Position numbers and translations under genes: made by a program. Below the pieces are notes generated by a model. It did no database searches. It worked only from the letters and a program-made list of their open reading frames with translations, and had not been told where the DNA came from. Shown in pieces: positions 1 through 5,724 of a stretch of 5,724 bases of DNA. The stretch is from Acholeplasmatales bacterium (GTDB taxonomy: Bacteria > Bacillota_I > Bacilli_A > Acholeplasmatales > Anaeroplasmataceae): the NCBI GenBank assembly GCA_016288675.1, contig JAEELC010000013.1:1-5724 (forward strand). Reading direction: 5' to 3'. Every line of letters starts with the position of its first letter. Position 1 is the stretch's first letter.

Positions 1-50
1 ATAATATTCGTGGTGAATATAAAATATTTAACAATGTACAATAATAAATA

Positions 51-87
51 ATCCCTGTAGAATTATCTACAGGGATATTTTTTATTT
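51..87. terminator. Intrinsic terminator, probably bidirectional, at the end of the four-gene operon
   Basis: A perfect 10-bp stem (51-60 pairing with 67-76, arm ATCCCTGTAG) closes a 6-base loop. It starts 5 bases after the methyltransferase stop codon in the minus direction. On the plus strand it is followed by ATTTTTTATTT, a good U-tract. On the minus strand it is followed by TATTTATTATT, a weaker one. It should therefore end the minus-strand operon, and it looks even better suited to stopping a plus-strand transcript arriving from the left edge. That arrangement is typical between convergent genes. Confidence 0.88.
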
Positions 88-963
88 GATTTTTCTAATT
101 TTAGAAATAAAGAATCCTTCATAAAGCTCACTAGGCTTAACAGTAATAGTACCATCTAAAGTATTCTTTAATAAATATTTTTCATCAATATTTAATGTAA
201 TAGGTTCAAGTACGACGTTATCATTTAAAACAGAACGTACAACATCTTCATTTTCAACGCGTAGTATTGAACAAGTTGAATATACTAGTGTATGTCCTGG
301 CTTTAATATTTCTACTGCCTTACGCAATAATTCTTTTTGAATCTTACTTGAATTTTTTACAAGGTCAATTGAAAAATTCTTTAAATCACGAGGATTATTT
401 AATCTTAGAGTACCACTTCCTGAGCAAGGTGCATCAAGTAAAATAGTATCAAAGCGGAAAAATGAATCTAGCTTTCTAGCATCAATAACCATTATATTAG
501 CCTTAGCATTTTGCATTTCAAGATTATATTTAAGCTTATCAGCACGAATCTTATTAGCTTCACATGCCATAATATTTTTAGTATTCTTTGTAATGCTAGC
601 AATTTCACAAGTTTTACCACCAGGTGCAGCACACATATCTAAAATATCACTACTATTATCTAGATCTAAAAAAAGTGGTGGGATTTGACTAGACAAAGAT
701 TGTAAATAAATCTTACCTTCTTTATATATATCTTCTTCTGATAAATCATATGGCTCATTTAATATGATTGCATTTTCTGATATATCAGATTTTGTGTAAG
801 AAATTGATTTATTATCCAAATAATTTAACACTTCTTCTGCACTAGTCTTATTAAGATTAATTCTAAATGTAGTTTTTCTTTTTGTAGATAAACCTTCAAT
901 TATTTCATCTACATTAGAATATTCTTTTCCTATTAAGTTTTTTAATTCATCAAGTGTAATCAT
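82..963 (-). CDS. NOL1/NOP2/Sun-family RNA (cytosine-5) methyltransferase, compact RsmB/RsmF-like form
   Basis: This 293-residue cytoplasmic enzyme should transfer a methyl group from S-adenosylmethionine to C5 of a cytosine in rRNA or tRNA. Visible motifs are the QSLSSQIPP segment at about 88-96, the SAM-binding motif I DMCAAPGGKT at 109-118, an acidic residue E135 after strand 2, D161 in VIDAR, motif IV DAPCSGSG at 177-184 with C180, and motif VI STCS with C231. In this family the motif VI cysteine is the nucleophile and the motif IV cysteine helps release the product. The C-terminal EGFFISKIRK is typical of the family. The protein is shorter than RsmB (about 430 residues, with an N-terminal NusB-like domain) and RsmF (about 470, with a C-terminal PUA-like region), so the target base cannot be assigned. 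Its ATG overlaps the TGA of the upstream phosphatase as ATGA. It has its own GGAGT ribosome site, ends in TAA, and is the last gene of the operon. Confidence 0.93.
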   Translation of the reverse strand: MITLDELKNLIGKEYSNVDEIIEGLSTKRKTTFRINLNKTSAEEVLNYLDNKSISYTKSDISENAIILNEPYDLSEEDIYKEGKIYLQSLSSQIPPLFLDLDNSSDILDMCAAPGGKTCEIASITKNTKNIMACEANKIRADKLKYNLEMQNAKANIMVIDARKLDSFFRFDTILLDAPCSGSGTLRLNNPRDLKNFSIDLVKNSSKIQKELLRKAVEILKPGHTLVYSTCSILRVENEDVVRSVLNDNVVLEPITLNIDEKYLLKNTLDGTITVKPSELYEGFFISKIRKIK

Positions 964-1616
964 ATTAACTCCAATATTTCACTAAATTTATCTATTGTAT
1001 ATTTATTATATAATTTAAGTATTTCTTTATCAACATAACCATAAGTACAACTAATACATTTAACATTAGCATTATGAGCAGTTTTAATATCAGTTATAGA
1101 GTCACCTACATAAATAGTATTTTCCACTTTTGAGCCAAGCTTATAAATTAAATCTTTAAGATGTTTATGATTAGGTTTTAGACGATAATTATCATTATCT
1201 CCTTCAACAATATCAAATACACCTTCAAAATAATGATTAATAATAGTCTTCGTATCAATATCAGGTTTATTAGACAATACCGCAAGCTTATAGCCTTTAT
1301 CTTTTAAGCTTTTTAAGGTTTGAATAACTGTATCATATGGTCTTGTTGTATTTAATTGTATTTCTCTATATTTCTTATTATATAAATCAAGTACTTGTGT
1401 ACTAATCGGATTATTTATAAAAAGAACAGGATTTTTAATGTGATAAATAGATTTTTTAACTAGAGTCATTGACCCAAGACCTACATATTCTCTAGTTTGT
1501 TCCAAAGTATTTTCACGCAAATTAAAGCTTTTTAAAGCGAAATTGATGGCACTATTTATATCACCTAAGGTGTATAAAAGAGTACCATCAAGATCAAATA
1601 TAATTGATTTATTCAT
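960..1616 (-). CDS. HAD-superfamily phosphatase, phosphoglycolate phosphatase (Gph/PgpB-like) type
   Basis: This 218-residue soluble protein is predicted to be a Mg2+-dependent phosphatase that hydrolyses small phosphate monoesters through an aspartyl-phosphate. All four HAD motifs are present: FDLDGT with nucleophile D8 and acid/base D10, LSNKP with S115, the lysine in RLKPN (K147), and VGDSITD with D172 and D176. A roughly 80-residue insert between motif I and motif II fits the helical C1 cap seen in phosphoglycolate phosphatases and beta-phosphoglucomutases. The usual Asp/Ser after DGTL(L) is Tyr15 here, which does not remove a catalytic residue. The start overlaps the last 8 bases of the YfcE-like gene and has no clear Shine-Dalgarno sequence, so translation is probably coupled to that gene. 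The stop is TGA, overlapping the next ATG. HAD enzymes are promiscuous, so 2-phosphoglycolate is only a family-based guess. Pyrophosphatase (PpaX-like) or a sugar-phosphate phosphatase are alternatives. Confidence 0.92.
   Translation of the reverse strand: MNKSIIFDLDGTLLYTLGDINSAINFALKSFNLRENTLEQTREYVGLGSMTLVKKSIYHIKNPVLFINNPISTQVLDLYNKKYREIQLNTTRPYDTVIQTLKSLKDKGYKLAVLSNKPDIDTKTIINHYFEGVFDIVEGDNDNYRLKPNHKHLKDLIYKLGSKVENTIYVGDSITDIKTAHNANVKCISCTYGYVDKEILKLYNKYTIDKFSEILELI
968..972 (-). promoter_or_regulatory. Ribosome binding site of the methyltransferase gene
   Basis: GGAGT on the minus strand lies 4 bases upstream of the ATG at 963 and sits inside the 3' end of the phosphatase gene. It supports the ATG at 963 as the start, and suggests that this last gene can be initiated independently as well as by coupling through the ATGA overlap. 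Confidence 0.75.
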
Positions 1617-2154
1617 TTGTATTAATTTTTAATACAATTTCACCAGTTTCAAGATTTCTAATATTAATAATATTTTCAATAATTTCACCATAAGAATGAA
1701 TCATAATTTCTTTAGGAATTGAAACTGATCCTGGGTTAATATAGTGGACATTTCCAACCTTAGTATCTTTAATAACATGCGTATGTCCGTATAAAACAAC
1801 ACCATTGTTAATATTTAAAGGAGCTTGTGGGTTATGAACATGTCCATGTGTTAAATAATATTTTGTGTCATTTATTATTAATTGTTGTTCTTTCAATATA
1901 TCAAATTCTAAAACCATTTGATCTACTTCAGCATCACAATTACCTTGTACACAAATAATATTTTCTTTAATTTCGTTAAGTAATGGAATTACTTTTTTAG
2001 GAGAATAATCAAAAGGTAAATCGTTTCTAGGTCCATGATATAAAATATCACCTAATAAAACAAGTTTATCATAATTACCCTTTTTGAAAGCTTCCACAAG
2101 CAGATTTGCATAGTAGAAACTTCCATGAATATCCGAAGCGAATAATACCTTCAT
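1609..2154 (-). CDS. yfcE: YfcE-type metallophosphoesterase (phosphodiesterase)
   Basis: This 181-residue protein is close in length to E. coli YfcE (184), a metal-dependent phosphodiesterase active on artificial diesters and with no settled natural substrate. The calcineurin-like metal-binding motifs are all visible: ASDIHGS with D8 and H10, LLGD with D36, QGNCD with N72 and D74, LTHGH with H103, and YGHTH with H124 and H126. INPGSVSIPK at 139-148 is another hallmark of the YfcE/MJ0936 family, and NCDAEVDQM after the third motif is characteristic of YfcE itself. There is no signal peptide or membrane segment, so it should be cytoplasmic. It starts 15 bases after the SNF2 gene ends and has the strongest ribosome site in the window. 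Its last 8 bases overlap the phosphatase start. The metal-ligand assignment follows the family and was not tested. Confidence 0.93.
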   Translation of the reverse strand: MKVLFASDIHGSFYYANLLVEAFKKGNYDKLVLLGDILYHGPRNDLPFDYSPKKVIPLLNEIKENIICVQGNCDAEVDQMVLEFDILKEQQLIINDTKYYLTHGHVHNPQAPLNINNGVVLYGHTHVIKDTKVGNVHYINPGSVSIPKEIMIHSYGEIIENIINIRNLETGEIVLKINTNE

Positions 2155-2158
2155 ATAA

Positions 2159-2165
2159 ACCTCCC
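2159..2165 (-). promoter_or_regulatory. Strong ribosome binding site of the yfcE-like gene
   Basis: GGGAGGT on the minus strand is 4 bases from the ATG at 2154. It fills most of the 15-base gap after the SNF2 gene, so the two genes should share a transcript while this one initiates strongly on its own. Confidence 0.85.
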
Positions 2166-2169
2166 AAAA

Positions 2170-5163
2170 TTACTTAAATAAGTTCTTTAAATCTTCCTTA
2201 GATAGACGCTTAACAAAGTCTTCTTCTGAAATAACCTCATCAGTTAACATTTGTTTACGATTTTGTAATTCTACAATTCTATCTTCAATAGTGTCTTTAT
2301 TAATTAACTTAATAACATTAACTTGATTCTTTTGACCAATTCTGTATGTTCTATCTGTAGCTTGGTTCATAGCTGCAATATTCCACCATGGGTCGTAATG
2401 AATAACGGTATCAGCACTTGTTAATGTAAGACCAGTACCACCAGCCTTTAATGAAATTAAGAATACCTTAATATCTTCATTAGCATTGAATTCATTTACT
2501 AAATCAATACGTTCCTTAGCAGGTGTTTTACCTGTTAAAACGAAGTACTTAATACCAAGTTCATCAAGACGTTTAGTCATGAAATCAAACATTGATGTAA
2601 ATTGTGAGAAGATTAACATCTTATGATTATCGCTAATCTTTTCTTGAACAATATCCATTAATAAATCAAGTTTAGAGTTCTTAGTTTTTACATCATCTAG
2701 GAATAGGCGTGGTTCGCACGCTAATTCTCTTAAACGAGTAAGTAGACTTAATACATGGCTAATTTGATAGCTTTCACCATTAATTTCTTTTTGAACTTCA
2801 AGTAAATAAGCATCATAAAGCTTACGTTCTTCAGCAGACATTGTTGAATAAGCATAAATTTCAACCTTTTCCTTAAGATCAAGAACATCACTCTTTAAGC
2901 GACGTAAGATGAATGGAGAAGCTTTCTTATTAAGTTCACTTAATAATTGCTTATTTTCAAAGTTTTCGTAGTTTTTAGCAAATTCTCTCTTAGTCTTCAT
3001 ATAACCAGGTAGAATGAAGTCAAAAATAGACCATAAGTCCATTAATGAGTTTTCAATTGGAGTACCTGTTAATGCGAATTTAGATTCACCCTTAAGCTTT
3101 TTACATGCAATAGTCTTTAATGCGTCAGGATTCTTAATGAATTGAGCTTCATCAATAATGATAGTCTTGAAAGATAATCCTTCATACTTATCAATATCCA
3201 TACGCAGTGATTCATAAGAAGTAATTAAAACTTTCTTTTGTTCATAAGCTTTTCTAATAACGTCTTCATCACGAGTTAATCCATAAATAACTTCTACTGG
3301 AATTTGTGGAGCGAACTTCTTAAATTCCATTTCCCAGTTAAAGATTAATGATGTAGGCGCAATTACAATAGAACTCTTTTCAGTAAAGAATGTATCAATT
3401 AAAGAAATAACTTCAAGTGTCTTACCAAGACCCATGTCATCGGCAAGTACACCACCAAGGTTATAGCTAGATAAAATCTTTAACCACTTAAATCCTTGTA
3501 ATTGATAATCACGTAAATAATTTTTTAAAGAATCATCTAAAGGATAATCAATCAGATTGTAATTTAACATATCGTTAGAGAATTTTTCTAATAATTGATT
3601 TGATTCAATTAAATCCTTATAACGAGAAGAAATGAAATAAGCTTGATATAAAGGAATTTGAATATTATCACTAATATTATCAACACCAAGTTCTTCAACA
3701 AGCTTAGTAAATAACTCTGCAGTATCTGGATCAATTGAAATAATGGTTCCATTTTCAAGTTGAACATAATGTTTATTTTCTTTATAAGCAATAAGAATAC
3801 TCTTAAGCTCATCTGCATTATATTTCATACCTTCAAATGTTAAAGTAATAATTGAACCTGTTAAATGGAATCTTAACTTATTAGAGTTCATCTTGTAGAA
3901 CTTTTGTTTCTTGATATTATCATCAATAAATAAGCTACCATACTCCTCAAATAAGTCTAGTTTTGTATTTAAAATATCACAAATAGTGTCAAAATCAATA
4001 ATCTTATATTCATTTGACTTTAAGAATCCTAAATTTCTAACTAAAAGCTTATAATTTTTCTTTTTAAGATAGAATGTATCTTCTTCAAAATCACCATCAT
4101 AATGAAGCTTTAATGCACCAGCTTCATATGTTAGATAAGTGTTAATGATAATTTCTTCTCTCTTATTATCTGCAAGAGTAGAAATTTGATTCTTATATAG
4201 TGGATAAAAATTGTTTAAGAAAATTTCTTTATTATTTTTGTTTAATTCTAATTCTTTCTTATTAGTGAAATATTCAAGTAATTTTGCGAACATTAAATCA
4301 CGAGGACTAATTACATAAATAACATCACCAAGTAAGACATAAGACTTAGATTTAGTAATAATTATCTTAAAATCATAATTATTTAAAGTTAAGTTGTCTT
4401 CTTCAAGTAATAACTTAATCTTTGGTAATTCATAGCTGAATTCTACCTTCATTTGGTATGAACCATTATTGTAATATAAACGAGTTAAGTTTAAATTTAA
4501 AATAGCATTTAAAAATTCATCAGGTACAAAACTTGTGTTACCATCTACAGTAATAGAATCACGTACTAAATAAAGTGTTGAAATAATCTTTCTTGATTCA
4601 TCATCAAAATACTTATATTCCATACGATATTTATTCTTAATTGTATAAATATCCTTCTTATCAAGCATTTCTAAGAAATCAAGTAAATTAACGAATTCAG
4701 TTTCTTCATCTCTACAACTAAACTTTAAAAGTAAAGATAATTTATCTTGCTTAATTGATAATACAGGAAGAATTGTATATTCAAATACATTTCTTTGGAT
4801 ATTAATTTCCATTAGGTCTTGCATAAACTCATCTTGACGTGCATTATCATAGAACATCATTTCACTCTTTTTATCATTGAATAATGTATTTAACTTATCA
4901 CGAAGATTAAAGAATAAGCAAATTTCATGTCTACATAATCCCTTTAAATTGCATGAACAATCACCAATTACTTCTTTTGCATAAGTAATAGTAACTCTTT
5001 CATCATTAAAAATTGCACTAGCTTTAAAAGATAATGTAGGAATTCTAACAATTTCAAATTCGAATTCCTCAAATTCATTATTTTGATAAAGCTTATACCC
5101 CTCATTTAACTCTTTAAGAGAGTCAGCACTTTTTCTGATCTCGGAAATTTCAATTTTTGACAT
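2170..5163 (-). CDS. SWIM zinc finger plus SNF2-family ATPase (bacterial SNF2/RapA-like DNA translocase)
   Basis: This 997-residue protein is a predicted ATP-driven double-stranded DNA translocase of the SNF2 type. An N-terminal SWIM zinc finger (C69, C71, C77, H79) should bind nucleic acid or protein. A long middle section (about 115-435) is where the bacterial SNF2-associated domain lies in Bacillota homologues, though I see no diagnostic motif in it. The ATPase core follows: RDYQ near 551, Walker A DMGLGKT at 576-582 with K581, DEAQ at 671-674, TGTPIEN at 699-705 and FILRR at 751-755. The second lobe has IFSQF at 851-855, KAGGTGLTLT at 906-915, DPWWN at 924-928 and QATDRTYRIGQ at 934-944 with its arginine fingers. 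All catalytic motifs look intact and the protein looks full length. I chose the ATG at 5163, which has GGTGA just upstream, over an in-frame TTG at 5178 that would add five residues. It is the first gene of the operon. Its cellular role (transcription recycling, repair or chromosome maintenance) is not shown by the sequence. Confidence 0.95.
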   Translation of the reverse strand: MSKIEISEIRKSADSLKELNEGYKLYQNNEFEEFEFEIVRIPTLSFKASAIFNDERVTITYAKEVIGDCSCNLKGLCRHEICLFFNLRDKLNTLFNDKKSEMMFYDNARQDEFMQDLMEINIQRNVFEYTILPVLSIKQDKLSLLLKFSCRDEETEFVNLLDFLEMLDKKDIYTIKNKYRMEYKYFDDESRKIISTLYLVRDSITVDGNTSFVPDEFLNAILNLNLTRLYYNNGSYQMKVEFSYELPKIKLLLEEDNLTLNNYDFKIIITKSKSYVLLGDVIYVISPRDLMFAKLLEYFTNKKELELNKNNKEIFLNNFYPLYKNQISTLADNKREEIIINTYLTYEAGALKLHYDGDFEEDTFYLKKKNYKLLVRNLGFLKSNEYKIIDFDTICDILNTKLDLFEEYGSLFIDDNIKKQKFYKMNSNKLRFHLTGSIITLTFEGMKYNADELKSILIAYKENKHYVQLENGTIISIDPDTAELFTKLVEELGVDNISDNIQIPLYQAYFISSRYKDLIESNQLLEKFSNDMLNYNLIDYPLDDSLKNYLRDYQLQGFKWLKILSSYNLGGVLADDMGLGKTLEVISLIDTFFTEKSSIVIAPTSLIFNWEMEFKKFAPQIPVEVIYGLTRDEDVIRKAYEQKKVLITSYESLRMDIDKYEGLSFKTIIIDEAQFIKNPDALKTIACKKLKGESKFALTGTPIENSLMDLWSIFDFILPGYMKTKREFAKNYENFENKQLLSELNKKASPFILRRLKSDVLDLKEKVEIYAYSTMSAEERKLYDAYLLEVQKEINGESYQISHVLSLLTRLRELACEPRLFLDDVKTKNSKLDLLMDIVQEKISDNHKMLIFSQFTSMFDFMTKRLDELGIKYFVLTGKTPAKERIDLVNEFNANEDIKVFLISLKAGGTGLTLTSADTVIHYDPWWNIAAMNQATDRTYRIGQKNQVNVIKLINKDTIEDRIVELQNRKQMLTDEVISEEDFVKRLSKEDLKNLFK

Positions 5164-5167
5164 AAAT

Positions 5168-5176
5168 TCACCATCC
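5168..5176 (-). promoter_or_regulatory. Ribosome binding site that decides the SNF2 gene start
   Basis: GGATGGTGA on the minus strand ends 4 bases before the ATG at 5163. The GGTGA part can pair with the 3' end of 16S rRNA. The alternative TTG at 5178 overlaps this stretch and has only A/T-rich sequence upstream, with no ribosome site, so the ATG is preferred. Confidence 0.7.
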
Positions 5177-5211
5177 AATTTATTAAAATTAATAAAAATT
5201 CCACTCTTGTT

Positions 5212-5239
5212 ATTATATCATACTACGCACTTCTTTAAA
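5212..5239 (-). promoter_or_regulatory. Extended -10 promoter for the SNF2-yfcE-phosphatase-methyltransferase operon
   Basis: On the minus strand a perfect extended -10, TGATATAAT (5220-5212), is preceded by a weak -35, TTTAAA (5239-5234), with a 16-base spacer. Transcription should start near 5205, giving a leader of roughly 42 bases before the ATG at 5163. It is the only convincing housekeeping sigma-factor promoter I see in the gap between the peptidase terminator and the SNF2 gene. Confidence 0.75.
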
Positions 5240-5263
5240 AGAGATTTGGGAAATTAAATCGTT

Positions 5264-5279
5264 ATAAAAGCGCTTTTCT
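5264..5279. promoter_or_regulatory. CpG-centred palindrome resembling a LacI/CcpA-type operator
   Basis: AAAAGCGCTTTT (5266-5277) is a perfect 12-base palindrome in an otherwise very A/T-rich gap, lying upstream of the -35 element of the operon promoter. A central CG flanked by AAR/YTT is the pattern of operators bound by LacI-family regulators. Compared with the CcpA cre consensus (WTGNAARCGNWWWCAW), it keeps the core but misses three outer positions on either strand. At about 60-70 bases upstream of the predicted start it would suit an activating site better than a blocking one. The binding protein is unknown, and chance is possible. Confidence 0.3.
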
Positions 5280-5332
5280 TAGTGCTAAATAAACTTATTT
5301 TTTTATAAAGTTTAATAATCGGCTTTAATCAC

Positions 5333-5362
5333 AAAAAAAGGACACTTTTATACAAAGTGTCC
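5333..5362 (-). terminator. Intrinsic terminator of the M16 peptidase gene
   Basis: On the minus strand a perfect 9-bp stem, GGACACTTT pairing with AAAGTGTCC, closes a 5-base loop and is followed directly by seven T residues (5339-5333). It begins 6 bases after the peptidase stop codon. This is a textbook Rho-independent terminator, and it separates the peptidase gene from the downstream four-gene operon. Confidence 0.93.
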
Positions 5363-5368
5363 GATATT

Positions 5369-5724
5369 TTAGAATAAATTTCTAATTGTCTTAAATAAGT
5401 TTTTATTTTCAACAATTTTATCTTTATTACCAATAACACAAATTGCATCATTATCTAATGCTTGTTTATAAAGCTTACTATTAGCTTTAATATCATCTAG
5501 ACTAGCGTTAATAAGCTCTAATCTATTCTTCTTAGTATCTTCATATTTAGCATTAACTAAATATAAAGTTAAAGCTCTCATACCCATTAAGGAAACATGA
5601 CAAGAATCATCTAATAAACCGATTGCACCGATCTTAGCATCTTCAAGTTCCTTATCAGTTAACTCTAAATTAAGAATCCAATCAGGTAATTCCTTATAAG
5701 CTTTTAAAGTTTCAGTGATATTAG
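5369..5724 (-). CDS. M16-family zinc metallopeptidase (PreP/M16C-like), C-terminal part only
   Basis: The reading frame stays open to the right edge, so the gene is partial: 117 complete codons are visible, ending in TAA. An internal ATG at 5587 is not the start, because the frame continues upstream through readable protein (NITETLKAY, ELPDWILNLELTDKELEDAKIG). The visible part resembles the end of presequence-protease-like M16C peptidases: a LTDKELEDAKIGAIG helix, a RALTLYLVNAKYEDTKKNR segment, ASLDDIKANSKLYKQAL, and the final strand and helix NDAICVIGNKDKIVENKNLF. In this family the last domain helps close the peptide chamber, and the zinc-binding HxxEH site lies near the N-terminus, outside the window. 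Activity therefore cannot be judged here. Full-length members are about 950-1000 residues. Cellular location cannot be told without the N-terminus. A hairpin terminator follows at once, so it is the last gene of its own transcript. Confidence 0.82.
   Translation of the reverse strand, partial: NITETLKAYKELPDWILNLELTDKELEDAKIGAIGLLDDSCHVSLMGMRALTLYLVNAKYEDTKKNRLELINASLDDIKANSKLYKQALDNDAICVIGNKDKIVENKNLFKTIRNLF

Noticed and set aside
82..963. The methyltransferase as a DNA cytosine-5 methylase of a restriction system
   Set aside because: The PC and TC motifs in the order IV then VI, plus DMCAAPGGKT, are those of RNA m5C methyltransferases. The DNA enzyme motifs (FxGxG, ENV) and a restriction enzyme are absent.
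3609..3818. A 69-codon open frame on the minus strand inside the SNF2 gene
   Set aside because: It lies wholly within a well-supported gene in another frame. Its translation is Leu/Ile-rich low-complexity sequence expected from shifted A/T-rich codons, and it has no ribosome site.
5281..5289. TTAGCACT on the minus strand, similar to half of a CIRCE (HrcA) heat-shock element
   Set aside because: The second half at the required 9-base spacing does not match GAGTGCTAA, the gene downstream is not a chaperone, and an 8-base match can occur by chance.
5290..5314. Inverted repeat TAAACTT / AAGTTTA with an 11-base loop
   Set aside because: The stem is only 7 pairs, almost all A/T, with a long loop. 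It is weak as a terminator or operator and is expected by chance in such sequence.
5369..5587. Treating the ATG at 5587 as the start of a separate 72-residue gene
   Set aside because: The same frame continues open to the window edge and the added residues match the M16C peptidase C-terminal pattern, so it is an internal methionine.
1..5724. A mobile element, CRISPR array, tRNA/rRNA gene, toxin-antitoxin pair or phage-defence island (SNF2 proteins occur in DISARM and similar systems)
   Set aside because: No transposase, terminal repeats, spaced direct repeats or RNA gene is visible. The SNF2 protein has an N-terminal SWIM finger and housekeeping neighbours instead of the methylase/phospholipase-D/DUF1998 partners of DISARM.

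Overview
The window is AT-rich (about 30% GC by eye, not computed). Every gene I can support lies on the minus strand. The base composition, strong Shine-Dalgarno sites of the AGGAGG type, very short or overlapping gene junctions and intrinsic terminators with U-tracts point to a low-GC Gram-positive bacterium (Bacillota, or a close relative of the Mollicutes). All six tryptophans I checked are TGG, and TGA serves as a real stop codon, so the Mycoplasma code (TGA = Trp) does not fit. I cannot name the species.

Read in the direction of transcription (right to left), the window begins with the C-terminal 117 residues of an M16-family zinc metallopeptidase of the PreP/M16C type (5369 to the right edge). 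It ends at its own intrinsic terminator (5333-5362). A gap of about 205 bases follows. It holds a CpG-centred palindrome (5264-5279) and an extended -10 promoter (5212-5239).

That promoter appears to drive a tight four-gene operon: a SWIM zinc finger plus SNF2 ATPase protein (2170-5163), a YfcE-type metallophosphodiesterase (1609-2154), a HAD phosphatase resembling phosphoglycolate phosphatase (960-1616), and a compact NOL1/NOP2/Sun-family RNA m5C methyltransferase (82-963). The junctions are a 15-base gap, an 8-base overlap and a 4-base ATGA overlap. The operon ends at a strong hairpin (51-76) with T-rich flanks on both sides. This hairpin probably also terminates a plus-strand gene lying mostly off the left edge.

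The four operon genes do not form one obvious pathway. They look like DNA/chromatin remodelling or repair, phosphoester cleanup, phosphatase cleanup and RNA modification, a loose housekeeping cluster typical of small low-GC genomes. I found no mobile element, CRISPR array, tRNA, rRNA or defence locus, and I do not think the window holds a new multi-gene system. The points most worth checking are the palindrome upstream of the operon, the shortened SWIM loop and divergent middle region of the SNF2 protein, and whether the four-gene order is conserved.
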